DNA of 64,000 nucleotides from assembly GCA_029224185.1 (NCBI GenBank), contig CM055196.1, positions 2,859,501 through 2,923,500 of the forward strand, in the 5' to 3' direction. The notes beneath the pieces are model-generated. The model searched no databases. It saw only the letters and a list, made by a program, of their open reading frames with translations, and was not told where the DNA came from. The DNA comes from Karalla daura. Taxonomy: Eukaryota > Chordata > Actinopteri > Chaetodontiformes > Leiognathidae. A program made the translations under genes and the position numbers. Of this stretch, positions 24,149 through 61,448 are shown piece by piece; the stretch's first letter is position 1; each line of letters opens with the position of its first letter.

Positions 24149-27100
24149 CGTGTGCGTGTGTGTGTGTGCGTGTGCGTGTGTGGAGATTCTAACAGGCAAA
24201 ACTGCTCTTTCTTTGTTTTCCAAGGTATCAACATTAAGTTAGACCAAAAAAGAACAAACAGTCTAACTAGGATGTCCTTTTCATGAGACACCGGTTCTTT
24301 AGGATGCTGAGTTGTAGCAGAGGTCACATTGAAGTGACGTAAAGATGAGAGAATGGTGGATCCTCACTCCAGCAGCTGAGGTATAGGAACCGAGGACAAG
24401 ACTATGCAAATCAACCTCCTTGTTATATACTGTAAAAAGGAGACTGAAATCAAAACGGCTCATTTAGAGAAGCATGTTCTGACTACGGCAGTTTACTAAA
24501 CATTGACACACCTGGGAAGTACTCCAGTTCGCACAAATACATACTTATATGTGTATATACAAAAAAATGTGTTTTGTATAACGTGACGTTTAATATTTAG
24601 AGAAATGTCGGTACAGTATCTGTACAGTTATGACATGCCTTTTTTAACAAATGGTTATTTTGCACAGTTCTTATACATTTTGCTCGGTGATTATTGTTAA
24701 AGGTTCACAGCTTTGGTAAGTGTTTTTTTAATTGTAAAGAATGTTTATTTTCCACAGTTTTGATACATTTTAGACTTGAAAGTACAGCTGTACAATAAAT
24801 CCCAAATTAATCATTATCATGATATCAACATGTGCCTGAACTGTGATAAATGGTGCATTATCATGCACTGCATGTCAATATATGGGGCCATTCAGAGGAG
24901 CCCTAGCTCCCTAAATGCCTGCAACCCCCCACTACAGAGTCACAAACAAACTCCACACTTTAAAGCACCAACAACACAGCAACTTGTTTCACACAAGTTA
25001 CATTCTGTGCGTGATTACTGGAGTGATAATTGGACCATGAAGGACAGCAGCGACTGGAGTAGATGGGACCGTCAGAGCTATAAATGGTCTGACCAGATGC
25101 AGCTTCTCTCTGCATCTGACCAATGCAGCACTTCCCGTTCTCCAATGCTCAAAACAACATGTAACACTACTTATTTGTTGGTTCGCCTCCAACTAGTTAG
25201 CAATCACTGCTACCTTGTGCTCTGCCTGATATTTCTCACAACAATACCTAACAGCATGTGACACTACCGTCTACTGTATGTTAGGTCCTACCTTGTGCCA
25301 GCAGGTGCAGTATGACTGGCTGGGTGGGCAGCCAGACATAGGCAGGTAGGGAGCATTAGCATCAAGCTGGGGGCAAGTAGCGGGGGGCAGCGAGGCCAGG
25401 GGCATGGATAGGGCCTGATGGTGATAGTAGTGATAAGAGACACTAGATCAATCCCCACCAGAACGCAGTGCCTGAGCTTTTACGCCTCCATTACTCATCT
25501 GCAACAACCAACACGTTCAGTGGGATGCAAACACTTAACATCAGCTAGAGTGACATATCAAATGTATAATATTAACAATGCTTCATTTATGTAGCATTTT
25601 ATTCAGCAATTGTTCTTTACTTGTATATGGCAACTACAATAGTAGAAGCATTGTTATTACACCAAAAAAGAATATATTATCATATTGCAACAAATAAAGT
25701 GTTTATAGCTTTTACATGCAGGTTTATGTTCCATAAGATACTCTTGTTTGACGTTTTAAGGCAAAATCCAAGTCAGTATGGGTCAAAGGTCATTCAAGGT
25801 CATTTTTGTTTTTATTGTTGGAATATAGTAGAATCTATCGCATTACTACTGTTTTACAGCTGCATAACGGACACTTCTACAGAAAACTTCAGAAACTTAG
25901 TGATGGACAAAAGTTTCATTTGTATATGTTGCCTGGGTAAATCAAACAATTGGGTTAAATGTGAAATGCACCATTTCGACTGTTCTGTGTTTTTAGAGTC
26001 AGAAAAGTATTGAGCAATTGCTGACTTGTTGTAAAAAAATGACTTATCGTAAAAAAATGCATTGGTCACAGAGGCCATTACAGTTATGTAATAAGAAAGG
26101 TGAATGCTTTATAAGAAAAAAATGTGCCTACAAGCTAAGTGAAACAAGACCTAAACTGCAGCCAGTAAGACAAAACTGAGCTTTGACATCCATGTATGTA
26201 AGTAAGTTTGTTCATGTCTGAGTCACACGTGTAATTGAGTGAGTCTCACCTGTAATTTTAGTGTACAGGTAAATTGACAGAATGAATGCACTCATGTAAC
26301 ATTATTCCCTCTTCCAGCCTGAATTGACTTGTAATTCACCTCCTGTAATGACTGTTATAACAACTCCATAGTACGTTTCAACAGTTTCCCTTCAAGAATA
26401 AATAGAGTACTTATTTGCTTTTCCCTTTCCACCGAGCAGGGGAAAAGCCAACTTGTCAAGTTAACTGTGCCTGGTTTTGATTTGTAAGATTCCTTTATCC
26501 TGAAGGAATTACCTTGTAAAGGTTATGAAGAATTATAGCAGAGTCAGAGCCTGAAGAGTATTTAATGTGTGCTCTCACCTTTTTCATCTTCCCCAAGTTA
26601 AAACTTTGTTCAGCCACTGAGTTGGCACTCAACATGATTTCACCACTACTTTTGTTATTGCGGTGAATACAGAGGAGGGCATTTAAAGACCTTATCTTGA
26701 CCCCATTTTTATAAGCCAAACAACGTATCGATTAATGGAGAAACTATCAGGTGATGAATCAATAACAAAAACAATTGTTTCCTGCAAACCTAGATACATG
26801 AGCACTCTTTCCTTTACATCTCACATCAAAATACATTTGGCAACCTCAGCGCGTGGAGTCACAGCTGTGTCCAAGGGTATTTAAATATATAGCCTTAGCA
26901 GTTTTAAAGAAACAATCATGTTTTTGTTTGTAATGTGAGTGGAATGACTTTTGTTAACGCAGAAGTTTGATAAGTAGTCCTGTTTCTCAGTCAGATCTCG
27001 TTTGGAATTCAGTTGTGTCAGGACCACATTTGTTTACTTTGTTCACTTTCGGTGGCTCTGGTGGGAGCATCCCTCTTACCTGCAGGATGTCCTGGATCTG

Positions 27101-27574
27101 GCCGAGCTGCTGCCTCAGTACCTGCTTCTGGTGAAAACTGAAAGCCGGGTGGTGAGAGGCCATGGTGAACAGTAAGAGGAATTGTTCCTCGGTTCTCCCT
27201 TCGTTCAGCGCCAGGCCGTAGTTATTGATCACCGTATCTATGTGAGTCAGGGTCCGGTACAGGACCCCAGCCGCATCCCTGTTGTCCGAGCCGAGGAGGG
27301 CGAGGGACACGAGCAGTTTGCTGCGCACGACCTCGTCCGTGATGTTTGTCAGGCCCGACAGATCCACGGGGTTGTTCGCCTTGATCTCCGCATCCCGAAG
27401 AGAGTGGTAGTCCTTGCGGGCCAGGTCCTCCAGACAGGACCCGAGGAAGCGAAGCTCGATGGGAACACAGAGGTCCAGAAGGCCGCATAGGAACTCCGCT
27501 CTTTGTGCCGAGGAGAGCGTGGAGAACCAGCGGTACACCCCCTCCCTTTGGACACAACTCCGGCTCTCCACCAT
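7581..27574 (-). CDS. zcchc14: zcchc14, 5' half: five exons encoding the first 310 residues (gene continues off the left edge)
   Basis: Minus-strand join of 27574-27080, 14058-13833, 8121-8051, 7889-7818 and 7648-7581; the frame is continuous across all four junctions. The product starts MVESRSCVQREGVYRWF and matches ZCCHC14 more closely than its paralogue ZCCHC2. The second part (about residues 241-310, with EYVFE then SWSDGF) corresponds to the PX-like segment. In the family, ZCCHC14 is a cytoplasmic/nuclear scaffold whose SAM domain reads RNA stem-loops and which recruits TENT4A/B to make mixed poly(A) tails. The SAM and CCHC exons were not found here and should lie left of position 1. The last donor leaves a split codon (AG|), so more exons must follow. 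The neighbouring jph3 agrees with vertebrate synteny. No coding break was seen. Confidence 0.93.
7818..7889 (-). CDS. zcchc14: zcchc14 exon 4, PX-like segment
   Basis: 72 nt, 24 codons, phase 0 at both ends; acceptor CTCTCCAG, donor TCCCAG|GTAAAG. It reads ASWSDGFVSSVTR then NQQDVTELLSQ. The WSD followed by VT(R/K) and a helix-like T/E-LL stretch matches the PX-like segment of ZCCHC14. Introns 3 and 4 (161 and 169 bp) are short, a common teleost pattern for closely spaced exons. Confidence 0.88.
8051..8121 (-). CDS. zcchc14: zcchc14 exon 3, start of the PX-like segment
   Basis: 71 nt; acceptor CCTTTCAG, donor TTTGAG|GTAAGT. After the split Val it reads VVEELVLRGVTQKSED then TREYVFE. The spacing and residues fit the first strands of the ZCCHC2/ZCCHC14 PX-like region. 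It ends in phase 0, which suits exon 4. Confidence 0.87.
9265..9285. repeat. (CT)n microsatellite
   Basis: About ten CT units in an uninterrupted run. Confidence 0.9.
9897..9920. repeat. (CT)n microsatellite
   Basis: About twelve CT units in an uninterrupted run, just upstream of a gag-like retroelement fragment. Confidence 0.9.
10117..10416 (-). mobile_element. LTR-retrotransposon gag-like fragment
   Basis: The 99-codon minus-strand frame ends TIEPFISDLKIKAKRYQFGD followed by WIRDRIVGSLM. The pattern F(I/L)xDLxxKAxxCxFG...(L/I)RDRIV is typical of Ty3/gypsy-type Gag proteins in fish. The usual Cys is Tyr here, and no flanking capsid or zinc-knuckle sequence is intact. Confidence 0.6.
11911..12420. 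mobile_element. MITE with about 37-bp terminal inverted repeats
   Basis: The left end 11911-11947 (CCTCACTTCCACCGC, TTTGTTTGCAGTGC) matches the reverse complement of the right end 12384-12420 (CCTCACTTTCACTGC, TGTGTTTGCAATGC) at roughly 85%. Inside are a GA microsatellite and a C-run but no transposase. The target-site duplication is not clear, so superfamily is left open. Confidence 0.7.
12086..12118. repeat. (GA)n microsatellite inside the MITE
   Basis: Almost pure GA run with one AA interruption near its start. Confidence 0.9.
13257..13706 (-). pseudogene. Decayed BED zinc-finger segment of a ZBED/hAT-type transposase
   Basis: A 149-codon minus-strand frame with NCVIWKVGISRGGRK, FNTTNLIRHLKRKHPTQY and a polar tail. 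The NTTNLIRHLKRKH block is the second half of a BED finger. The first ligand pair should be C-x2-C, but the second Cys is Trp here, and no aromatic W/F-x-x-F start is visible. After about 100 codons similarity stops. It is best read as a hAT transposase N-terminus in decay, not a host gene. Confidence 0.6.
13833..14058 (-). CDS. zcchc14: zcchc14 exon 2, proline-rich linker
   Basis: 226 nt between acceptor TTCCACAG and donor AGAAAAG|GTAAGG. It joins exon 1 in phase 0 and leaves one base that completes a Val codon with exon 3. The peptide begins VPQSQTKRTG, contains a run of prolines (PPPAPPPPLPPPPP) and ends NDQEKTRK. The join to exon 3 gives TRK-VVVEELVLRG, which lines up with the mammalian SKVSVEKIDLKG and is the best evidence that the exon is real. 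The linker itself is not recognisably similar to mammalian ZCCHC14, which is expected of a disordered region. A second CACAG nine bases into the exon is a possible alternative acceptor. Confidence 0.78.
14461..14525 (+). repeat. Short fragment of the GATGGACTGGCAACCTGTCC SINE-like repeat
   Basis: Contains CCTGTGATGAACTTGAAACC then TGTCCAGAGTGTATTCCCTG, a decayed copy of the tail shared with 17412-17712, 32384-32515 and 35803-35950. Confidence 0.5.
14892..15350 (+). mobile_element. Repeat A copy 1: MITE-like element with 20-bp terminal inverted repeats
   Basis: The left end TTAAGGCCTGCACAAGCTTCC-like (14892-14912) is the reverse complement of the right end (15329-15349) with one mismatch. The interior contains blocks found again at 46388-47171, 55311-55585 and 37240-37603, such as GAGACCTCGCGGCTTTGG and CCACACCAGTAGATGGAG. 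There is no transposase. The ends plus a possible TTA/TGA flank hint at a Harbinger-type element, but this is not proven. Confidence 0.75.
17412..17712 (+). repeat. SINE-like teleost interspersed repeat, near full length
   Basis: Starts with CTGGGGCACACGTCGGTGCAG and a B-box-like GTGGGTTTGATCCCAGG. It continues through GTTCGCATGTTCCCCCCACG, CTCCCACAGTCCAAAAACAC, ACTCTAAATTGCCCATATGT and ends with GATGGACTGACAACCTGTAC then AGGGTGTGTTCCCTGCC. This order is that of the common tRNA-like fish repeat. It has no coding capacity. Confidence 0.75.
18243..18312. repeat. (CA)n microsatellite
   Basis: About 70 bp of CA units with a few CT interruptions at the left end. Confidence 0.95.
19250..20454. mobile_element. 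Foldback-type element: long imperfect inverted repeats, right arm partly duplicated
   Basis: The left arm (about 19250-19555) reads GCGGGAAGGGGCGCTATTGT then CTCCTGC; the right end (about 20405-20454) is its reverse complement (AGAACAATCGTGCTCCTTCC). Further in, CGATCCAAAATCTGG pairs with CCAGATTCTGGATCGTTTGC, and CTCTCCCGGACACGTCGG pairs with CCGACGGGTCCGGGAGAG. The outer right arm occurs twice in tandem (about 19990-20215 and 20216-20454). The centre (about 19560-19920) is not repeated. No transposase is present. Confidence 0.7.
20995..21903 (+). pseudogene. Antisense, intron-bearing gene fragment of unknown function (multi-copy teleost family)
   Basis: Three exon-like blocks on the plus strand. 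Block a, 20995-21150, between TTTTTCCAG and GAG|GTAGCT, reads INAEFMQVTTAPLETKFLAQ onwards. Block b, 21254-21306, between CTCAG and GCCAG|GTAAGG, reads MVDITIRREYLTSSKNA. Block c, from 21650 after TGTGTGCAG, reads DEKADGLEQEAMAIVV and continues to MFFRLSYALL. The b-to-c join is out of frame. After SYALL the frame slips by deletion to a tail with MELGGKKISPKV and a stop at 21901. The C-terminus resembles fish proteins often named SAMD3-like. I do not recognise the function, and the breaks indicate a pseudogene. Confidence 0.55.
24083..24182. repeat. (GT)n microsatellite
   Basis: About 100 bp of GT with some GC interruptions toward the right. Open frames through it (Val-Cys runs or His-Thr runs) are artefacts. 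Confidence 0.95.
27080..27574 (-). CDS. zcchc14: zcchc14 exon 1 (coding), start codon and conserved N-terminal region
   Basis: 165 codons, phase 0 at the end; the donor reads CTGCAG|GTAAGAG. The protein runs from MVESRSC through FLCGLLDLC, LRFLGSCLEDLARKDYHSLR, EVVRSKLLVSLALLG, GVLYRTLTHIDTVINNYG, LLLFTMASHHPAFSFHQKQ to LGQIQDILQ, the hallmark block of ZCCHC14/ZCCHC2. NEGRTEEQ and the short N-terminus before VYRWF favour ZCCHC14. An in-frame ATG lies six codons upstream (27592) in a weak context (T at -3). The ATG at 27574 has A at -3 and G at +4 and matches the family start, so it is preferred. The sequence lies at the edge of a GC-rich island holding the promoter. Confidence 0.95.
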
Positions 27575-27579
27575 TTTGA

Positions 27580-28160
27580 CACATCCAGTCAAACGGGACC
27601 CGAATCGCTGCAGTCGCCCGGACTTAAGATGTCAAACTTGGAACGGGGAGTAAACTTCCCAACAAAGGCGGCGTGTGTCAGTGGGCGCCTCGATGGCGCA
27701 GGCGTGCGATCGGCTCCGCCGCTAGACGGCCATAAAAGCTGGAGCTGGTCCTCAGCCCCAACAACTTCGGCTGAAGTCTGACTCGAGTGGCAGTCTCGAC
27801 CCCGGTGTGACAGTCCGCATCAGTCAAGCCGCGCGGTTGACAGCCGCTCGATCCGTCCGTCGGACCGGTGGTGACTCAGCAGCGAGCCTGCGCCGGATCC
27901 AGCCCTCCTCACATGGATCCGGAGCGGCGCGGTGAGAGCTTTCGCGTCCCCCTCCGCGAGTCGGACCGTTTGTCCCGCACTACCCGTGGACAGGCGGCAG
28001 CGCGAGCCCATTCAAGGAGCCCGTTCACCGCCTCGCGGCGCGGGGCACGGTCCGCGCTTGCTACGCGGCGGCTCCAGTCTTCATGGCTCGCCAGAAATCT
28101 TTCGCGGAGAAGCCGTCGGCGAGGCAGTCCCGGACCGGGGGTTTAAGGACAAAACGAGAG
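27580..28160 (-). promoter_or_regulatory. GC-rich, CpG-rich promoter region and 5' leader of zcchc14
   Basis: Judged by eye, this stretch has far more CpG dinucleotides than the surrounding AT-rich DNA and covers the sequence immediately upstream of the zcchc14 start codon. That is typical of a vertebrate CpG-island promoter. No TATA box is obvious. Open frames on the plus strand here are low-complexity Arg/Ser/Pro translations of GC-rich DNA and are not called as genes. The transcription start cannot be fixed from sequence alone. Confidence 0.7.
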
Positions 28161-28239
28161 CAGGCTGAGGCTGGAGCCACTGGAAATAACATTGCAGTCT
28201 AACATTTCCTAGACATTACCTCATCGGTCACCGCTTGTG

Positions 28240-28275
28240 GAGTGTGTGTGTGTGTGTGTGTGGTGGGGGGGGGGG
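28240..28275. repeat. (GT)n followed by a run of G
   Basis: A GT run passing into about twelve consecutive G residues, just outside the zcchc14 CpG-rich region. The G-run could form a quadruplex with neighbouring G tracts. Confidence 0.9.
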
Positions 28276-29385
28276 GACAAAGTCACAAACAGCACAAGTT
28301 TATGCGCGGTGCCCGTATGATAACTCCATCCAAAATAGTGGGACGTTTCCTGCATTCTGCCGTAAATTCCTGCCCCCCACCCACCCCCTTCCAAAAAAAA
28401 AAAAAAACACTGCAAAAAACAGCTGTGGATAATCATATGTCAACTCAACAACAAAGCCCGCCCACTGCACTTAAACCCCTCCGGTGGTTGGTTCCGCACG
28501 CCGTCTGCACTCGAGTGATTGGCTTAGGGGGACATCAAGCCGCCTCACCGTTGCACGTCGCTTTCTCGTGCGTTTATCTCGTTTTTAGTGGCCCTCCGAA
28601 GTGTCGTATCGGGTAGAACGCGCTCGCTTTGAGCCGCGTGCAACTAGTTCTGCCCTTAAACTTGTTGTCGTCGCTTGAAAATAGTTATTCGCGAGCGTGT
28701 GTGTCCCCGTGGGTATGGTAGCGCGGATGCTTCATCCAAACAAACGGAACTCTTAGAACGTGCAATGACGCCCGCCACTGAGTACTGCATGAACAAACAC
28801 ATTTGGATAAATAAATGTAAGAACTTGTGGACTGCGTTGGAGTAGTATTTATTTGAAGGTATCCAGTATCTTCTCTTATCACTGCCCCCCCCGTGAGTCT
28901 TTTGGTTATGGGCTGTAGTTCAGACCTATGACCAGACGATGGTGCCAGACCTCCACATTAAAATATGATATAGCCCACGCTTGTGTAGTTGTATCTGTTG
29001 TGACACCTTACCATACCTAGTCGACCTAATTGATGTAAACATTTCACTCTATGCATGATTCTTGAAAACGTTTGACTTAACATGGTATACATAAGCTGTT
29101 TTGTGTAAACTCCCTCCTTCATTGTCTTCCTCTACTTTTACTTTTTCTCCCTCTCAAATCCCACATCCCCCTCGCAATCCACAAAATCCACCTACAAACA
29201 ACTGTCCCTCTCCCTCTCCTCTTGCATCATAACAGGTACAATCACTCACTCAATTACTGTAGGAACACAAAACATTTACCAAAGGAAGGAGACAAATGAA
29301 ACACACAGGAGCCAAGAGCTTTTTTTTTCAAACACTTTCATTATTTTCTCCACATAATTCAAAAACAAAATGGTAATTCTTATAA

Positions 29386-29430
29386 AGAAGGAAAGAAAGA
29401 AACAGGAAAGAAAGAACGAAAGAAAGAAAG

Positions 29431-29469
<39 letters not shown>

Positions 29470-29470
29470 A
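29386..29470. repeat. (GAAA)n tetranucleotide repeat
   Basis: GAAA units with minor interruptions, a purine-only tract on the plus strand. Confidence 0.92.
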
Positions 29471-30520
29471 GAGTTAAACTAGAGAGAAAGAGAAAGGTTG
29501 GCATGCTGGGCATGCTGCAGACTAACAGGGTGGCGCAGGACATTGTTACCAGGCTGATTGCATACAACACAGCTTCAGTCTGGGACCCAAATGAAATGAA
29601 AATATATCATTCTGCCTCTCTGGGCGCAAGCACATATTCTAATAATAATGTGGGAAACACCAGAGATGGGCCTACAGCTAAGTTCCAATCCATAGTTTGG
29701 AAAACGCTGTCAGACAGCCAGCCTTCCTGCCCACCAAAAGCTGTACCATTAGCAACAGGCTCAGCCTACCCATGTTGTCAGGTGGAAGATAGAAGATGCA
29801 CACACGTTCAACCACTCATTCATGTGCATACGTGCAAACAAACACAGGATGATCTGCCAGAAGACTCTCAGATACTTAACTTTCACTCCAGTATAGTTGA
29901 GGAGCCGGTTTGATTAGGGTGGGGGCGGTGCAAAATTTCACGCCCTTGTTCAATTCTGCGCGCTGTCACATTACACTTTTGAGTGCTGACCAATCTGTTT
30001 CGGCAATGTCATGCAGTTAAATCAGCTGTCCATTTGGGGCGCTACTGGGAGCGCATTTAGGGCACAGAAATTAGCACTGACCAGGAGGAAAAAGTGACAG
30101 CTGGTTGTTGTCAGTTTTGCTTTCACATGACAACAAGATGCACCAGGGGTCAGACCGAGACCCATGTTTTCAGTTGTACTAGAATTTGTTTGTTTAATCT
30201 GATCCAGAGTGTGGTGAGTTTTCACACCTGCCCGAAAGTCCAACCATGAGGCAAACTGGTGTGAGAGCACCTTAAGAGACACACACACCCACTCATGTTT
30301 GACAGTACTTTGATAGTATCATTTAGTATATTTGTCATTTATAGTCAGTAGAGAAGAAATTGTGGGGTGGAGATGGTTTATCCCAACCCTAATCCTAGAC
30401 ACTGCAAAGATCCCTTATTTGATTAAATCTTTCCTAACTGTTTGTTCTTTTTAGACTGCATAGTGTATTGCACTTCATAGCAGCATGGTTTAATTTAACA
30501 AAGAAAAAAATCATAATCTG

Positions 30521-30526
30521 TTTATT
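30521..30526 (-). terminator. Candidate poly(A) signal for jph3
   Basis: AATAAA on the minus strand about 1.4 kb downstream of the jph3 stop, a plausible 3' UTR length. Position and motif are the only support; other sites cannot be excluded. Confidence 0.25.
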
Positions 30527-31050
30527 TGAGATTTGGATTGCTGATTTATCTCTCCCATGTTGTTTTGTTCCAAACGCTACTTCTATCAAAACTTATCACA
30601 TGGCATGTGCTTCTGAAGCTTTGTTCATTTTTAGGTTCAACGCACAACTAAGATATTACAGTACATATGCATGCATTGTTGTACTTGTACCAGTTTGCGC
30701 TACAAAAGCAAGGCAAATGCCAACTAGTATTATTTTCAAACATCTTGAAAGTGTAGTATGAAAGATGTAGTTGTTCTCAGGTTAAGTTTTCAGAGAAGCA
30801 GTGGGAAACACAGATTTATCAATATATCTATACCTCTGCTGGTATGCATGGAGCTTCACCAAAGATGGCCTAACCTGGACAATCGCCGACCAAAAAGAAG
30901 CACTGTCTTCTATCTGCTGTCTGTGGAGGTGGGACGGAGTAGGTGGGAGAGTTGCTGCAAGCACAGCTGTCAGCTGAGGCTAGAAAACTAGATGTGGATG
31001 AGCAGTGACTGTGTCCTCATGAGATGCTCCAGTTAAGTTCATAATAAGCA

Positions 31051-31132
31051 CCATGCATGCGTGCATGCATGCATGCATTCATGCATGCTTGCACGCTTGC
31101 ACACACACGCACACACACACACACACACACTC
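31051..31132. repeat. Compound (GCAT)n-(CA)n microsatellite
   Basis: Alternating ATGCATGC units, with T/C variants, pass directly into a CA run. Confidence 0.92.
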
Positions 31133-31909
31133 ATCAATAAAAAAGAAAATGGCGCTTGATATAGATGCAGACATACTCCCAAATACCCATACTGTATGTA
31201 CAGCATGGGTAGATTTGTTCACAAGCCCACCCAAAACACATGCACTTGTGCACACACATACTCACATTCCTAGCATGAGATGAATAATGAGAGGAAGCAG
31301 GTATCAGAGTGGGGATTAGTATATGAGAAAGGGAGCCACAGGTAGCACATACACACCAACTCCTAAATCCTTCATAGACACAACTTCAGCCATCACGACA
31401 ACACCTAGGCAGGGAGGGGAACCAAAAAGCAGGTGTTATATAAAGAGGGTAGGGTTGAAGAGTTACAAAATAAATAATATATCCAACAACATATTGTACA
31501 TCAGAGAAATTGTTAAATAAACTAGAAGTTACAAATCTGTTGAAAACTATGATTTGAAGATGAAAAACTCTGTCTTGTCAGTCCGGTTTGCAGACAGTGG
31601 AAGCAGGCATTTCAATGTAATCCAGCTGGAGATCTCATGGCCATGGTGTCAGACCTTTTCAGCCCATATGTGTTTCTGGAGTTCAGTTACTTTCATTCAC
31701 TTCCTCAGTATCTTTTTTCTATACTCAGCCCAGGTTAGCCTAGGATTTCCATCTCAAGCCCAAGCCATGGCAAAGCCTTCCCGAAGCTGCACACCACCAG
31801 TCTCAGTTGACTAACTGGGGGGACAAAGGAGCAGCCAATTCATGGTAATACTTGAACAAATTCATACTTGCAACACTGAGAGGCTGATTCTGAAAGTGGT
31901 GCTGGTTCT

Positions 31910-60023
<28,114 letters not shown>

Positions 60024-61014
60024 CTAGAGATGGAGAAAAATTACTATTTGCAATCGAACTAAAACCAAAAGCACACTTTGTTCAGAAGGGCTCAATATGA
60101 TTATATTCATTCATTTCATTAGACAAAACATAAGTTCATGTACAAATCAGCTTGAATTCCTTTGGGAGACCAGCTAAAAGATCCCTCAACGAAACTGAAA
60201 TACAGTAGGAACAAAGATCAGGTTTAAGGGATTAACCCCTGACACCTGATTAAGACAAAAGAAAAACAACTTCACCTGTTAAAAAGAAAATTTAAAATTA
60301 GGTTTCGCAGACGCTGATTTAGTTAACTGCTCACTGAGCCACACACCTGGCCTCCTACTCTTAGCTTGTCTATGGGCACTTCCTGTTGGCTTAGTTTTTT
60401 GTATTTTGGTGTGATTTGTTTGTCTGGTGTGATTTGTTGGCATATGTGCTTATTTCTGCCTTGAATAGAAAAGAATTAAGCTCGGTACAATTTAACAATT
60501 CTGAGGTACTCCAGGTAACTTTTTATTCAGTGGGTAGTTATGATCAGTTGAGTTTGTCAATCTCCCTACACCTATTTCTGGTCCGTCTCACTGTACAGTG
60601 CACAAGGCCATAACTACCACTGAGGACACCAACGTCATGACTTAAATACTATTTCATTTGTGTGGAGAAAGTACGTGGGAGGACCAATGGAAGGTGACTG
60701 AATAACTCTCTTGTCTCCATAGTGGGAAGCCTTGAGCATAGCACCTGCCATTTTGTCTCACAAACTGCCTGAAGCAAGCATGAACAGCAGTCAGCGATCG
60801 AGCCAGATAAATGATTAAAGTAAAATTATTTAATTGTGTGGGCTCCTTGCTTGCTCCTTGTAATTATTCTCTCCCATTCATCTGGAGATTATTATTGAAG
60901 AGAGGCAGAGGCTGGCTCTACTTGCATGAAGTAATGTTGCAATGAATGAATGAAACATGAAATCTTAGCCAGTGGCGACCATTAGCTACCACATGTAACA
61001 CAGTGACGCCACAG

Positions 61015-61205
61015 TGAAGGAGAGGTGACAGGAGGAGACCGGCAACATGGACAAGAGACATGAGGAGAGGAAGTAACAGGAGATCAGAGAGAGAGATGGC
61101 TGGAAGAGGAGAAGAGACAGGAGCAGACCAGATTGAGAGACATGACAGGAGAAGTGACAGGAGACCAGATTGAGAGAAAAATGACAGGAGAAGTGAGGGA
61201 AGACT
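61015..61205. repeat. GA-rich degenerate minisatellite, unit about 30-40 bp
   Basis: The phrases GACAGGAG, AGACCAGATTGAGAGA and ACATGACAGGAGAAGTGAC recur with variation. Confidence 0.6.
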
Positions 61206-61423
61206 AGCATGGAAACATGGAACCACAGAAGAGAGGACATAGAGATGAGCTGAGGTCCCTGATGTTAGCCAAAGAAACTGGCAGGTAAAAAAAAATGGAA
61301 GGATTTAGATGAATTTGTTGATATCTTGTATCTATGTTCTGTTAAAACTGAAATGGACACCACCAAAGAGGAGAGGACATAGTGATCAGAGGTGAGGTAG
61401 CTATTGTTAGCCAAATAAACACA

Positions 61424-61448
61424 GATGGATGGACGGATGGATGGATGG
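61424..61448. repeat. (GGAT)n tetranucleotide repeat
   Basis: GATGGATGGACGGATGG-type units followed by a G/A-rich stretch. Confidence 0.85.

Larger units (their letters stand above)
14059..27079. other. zcchc14 intron 1 (13 kb): transposons and an antisense gene fragment
   Basis: Holds repeat-A copy 1 (14892-15350), a SINE-like copy (17412-17712), a CA repeat (18243-18312), a foldback element (19250-20454), an antisense gene fragment (20995-21903) and a GT repeat (24083-24182). The stretches 15400-17400, 21950-24000 and 24200-27000 show no gene that I can support. Parts near 16070-16230 and 23390-23460 resemble other MITE families. Confidence 0.6.
27575..31909. other. Intergenic region between jph3 stop and zcchc14 start, with the jph3 3' UTR
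   Basis: About 4.3 kb. From the zcchc14 side: a GC-rich promoter, a GT/G-run tract (28240-28275), a GAAA repeat (29386-29470), possible MITE-like DNA (29930-30290), a candidate poly(A) signal at 30521, an ATGC/CA tract (31051-31132) and presumably the jph3 3' UTR up to 31909. I see no further gene. Confidence 0.6.

Noticed and set aside
24057..24327. Open frames of Val-Cys or His-Thr repeats across GT microsatellites (also at 46584-46888, 47882-48381 and 44136-44327)
   Set aside because: They are translations of dinucleotide repeats. The one real coding part nearby is jph3 exon 4 (48129-48253), which uses a different frame.
27868..28168. Arg/Ser-rich plus-strand open frames divergent from zcchc14
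   Set aside because: GC-rich CpG-island DNA gives long open frames by chance; no domain, splice sites or homologue recognised.
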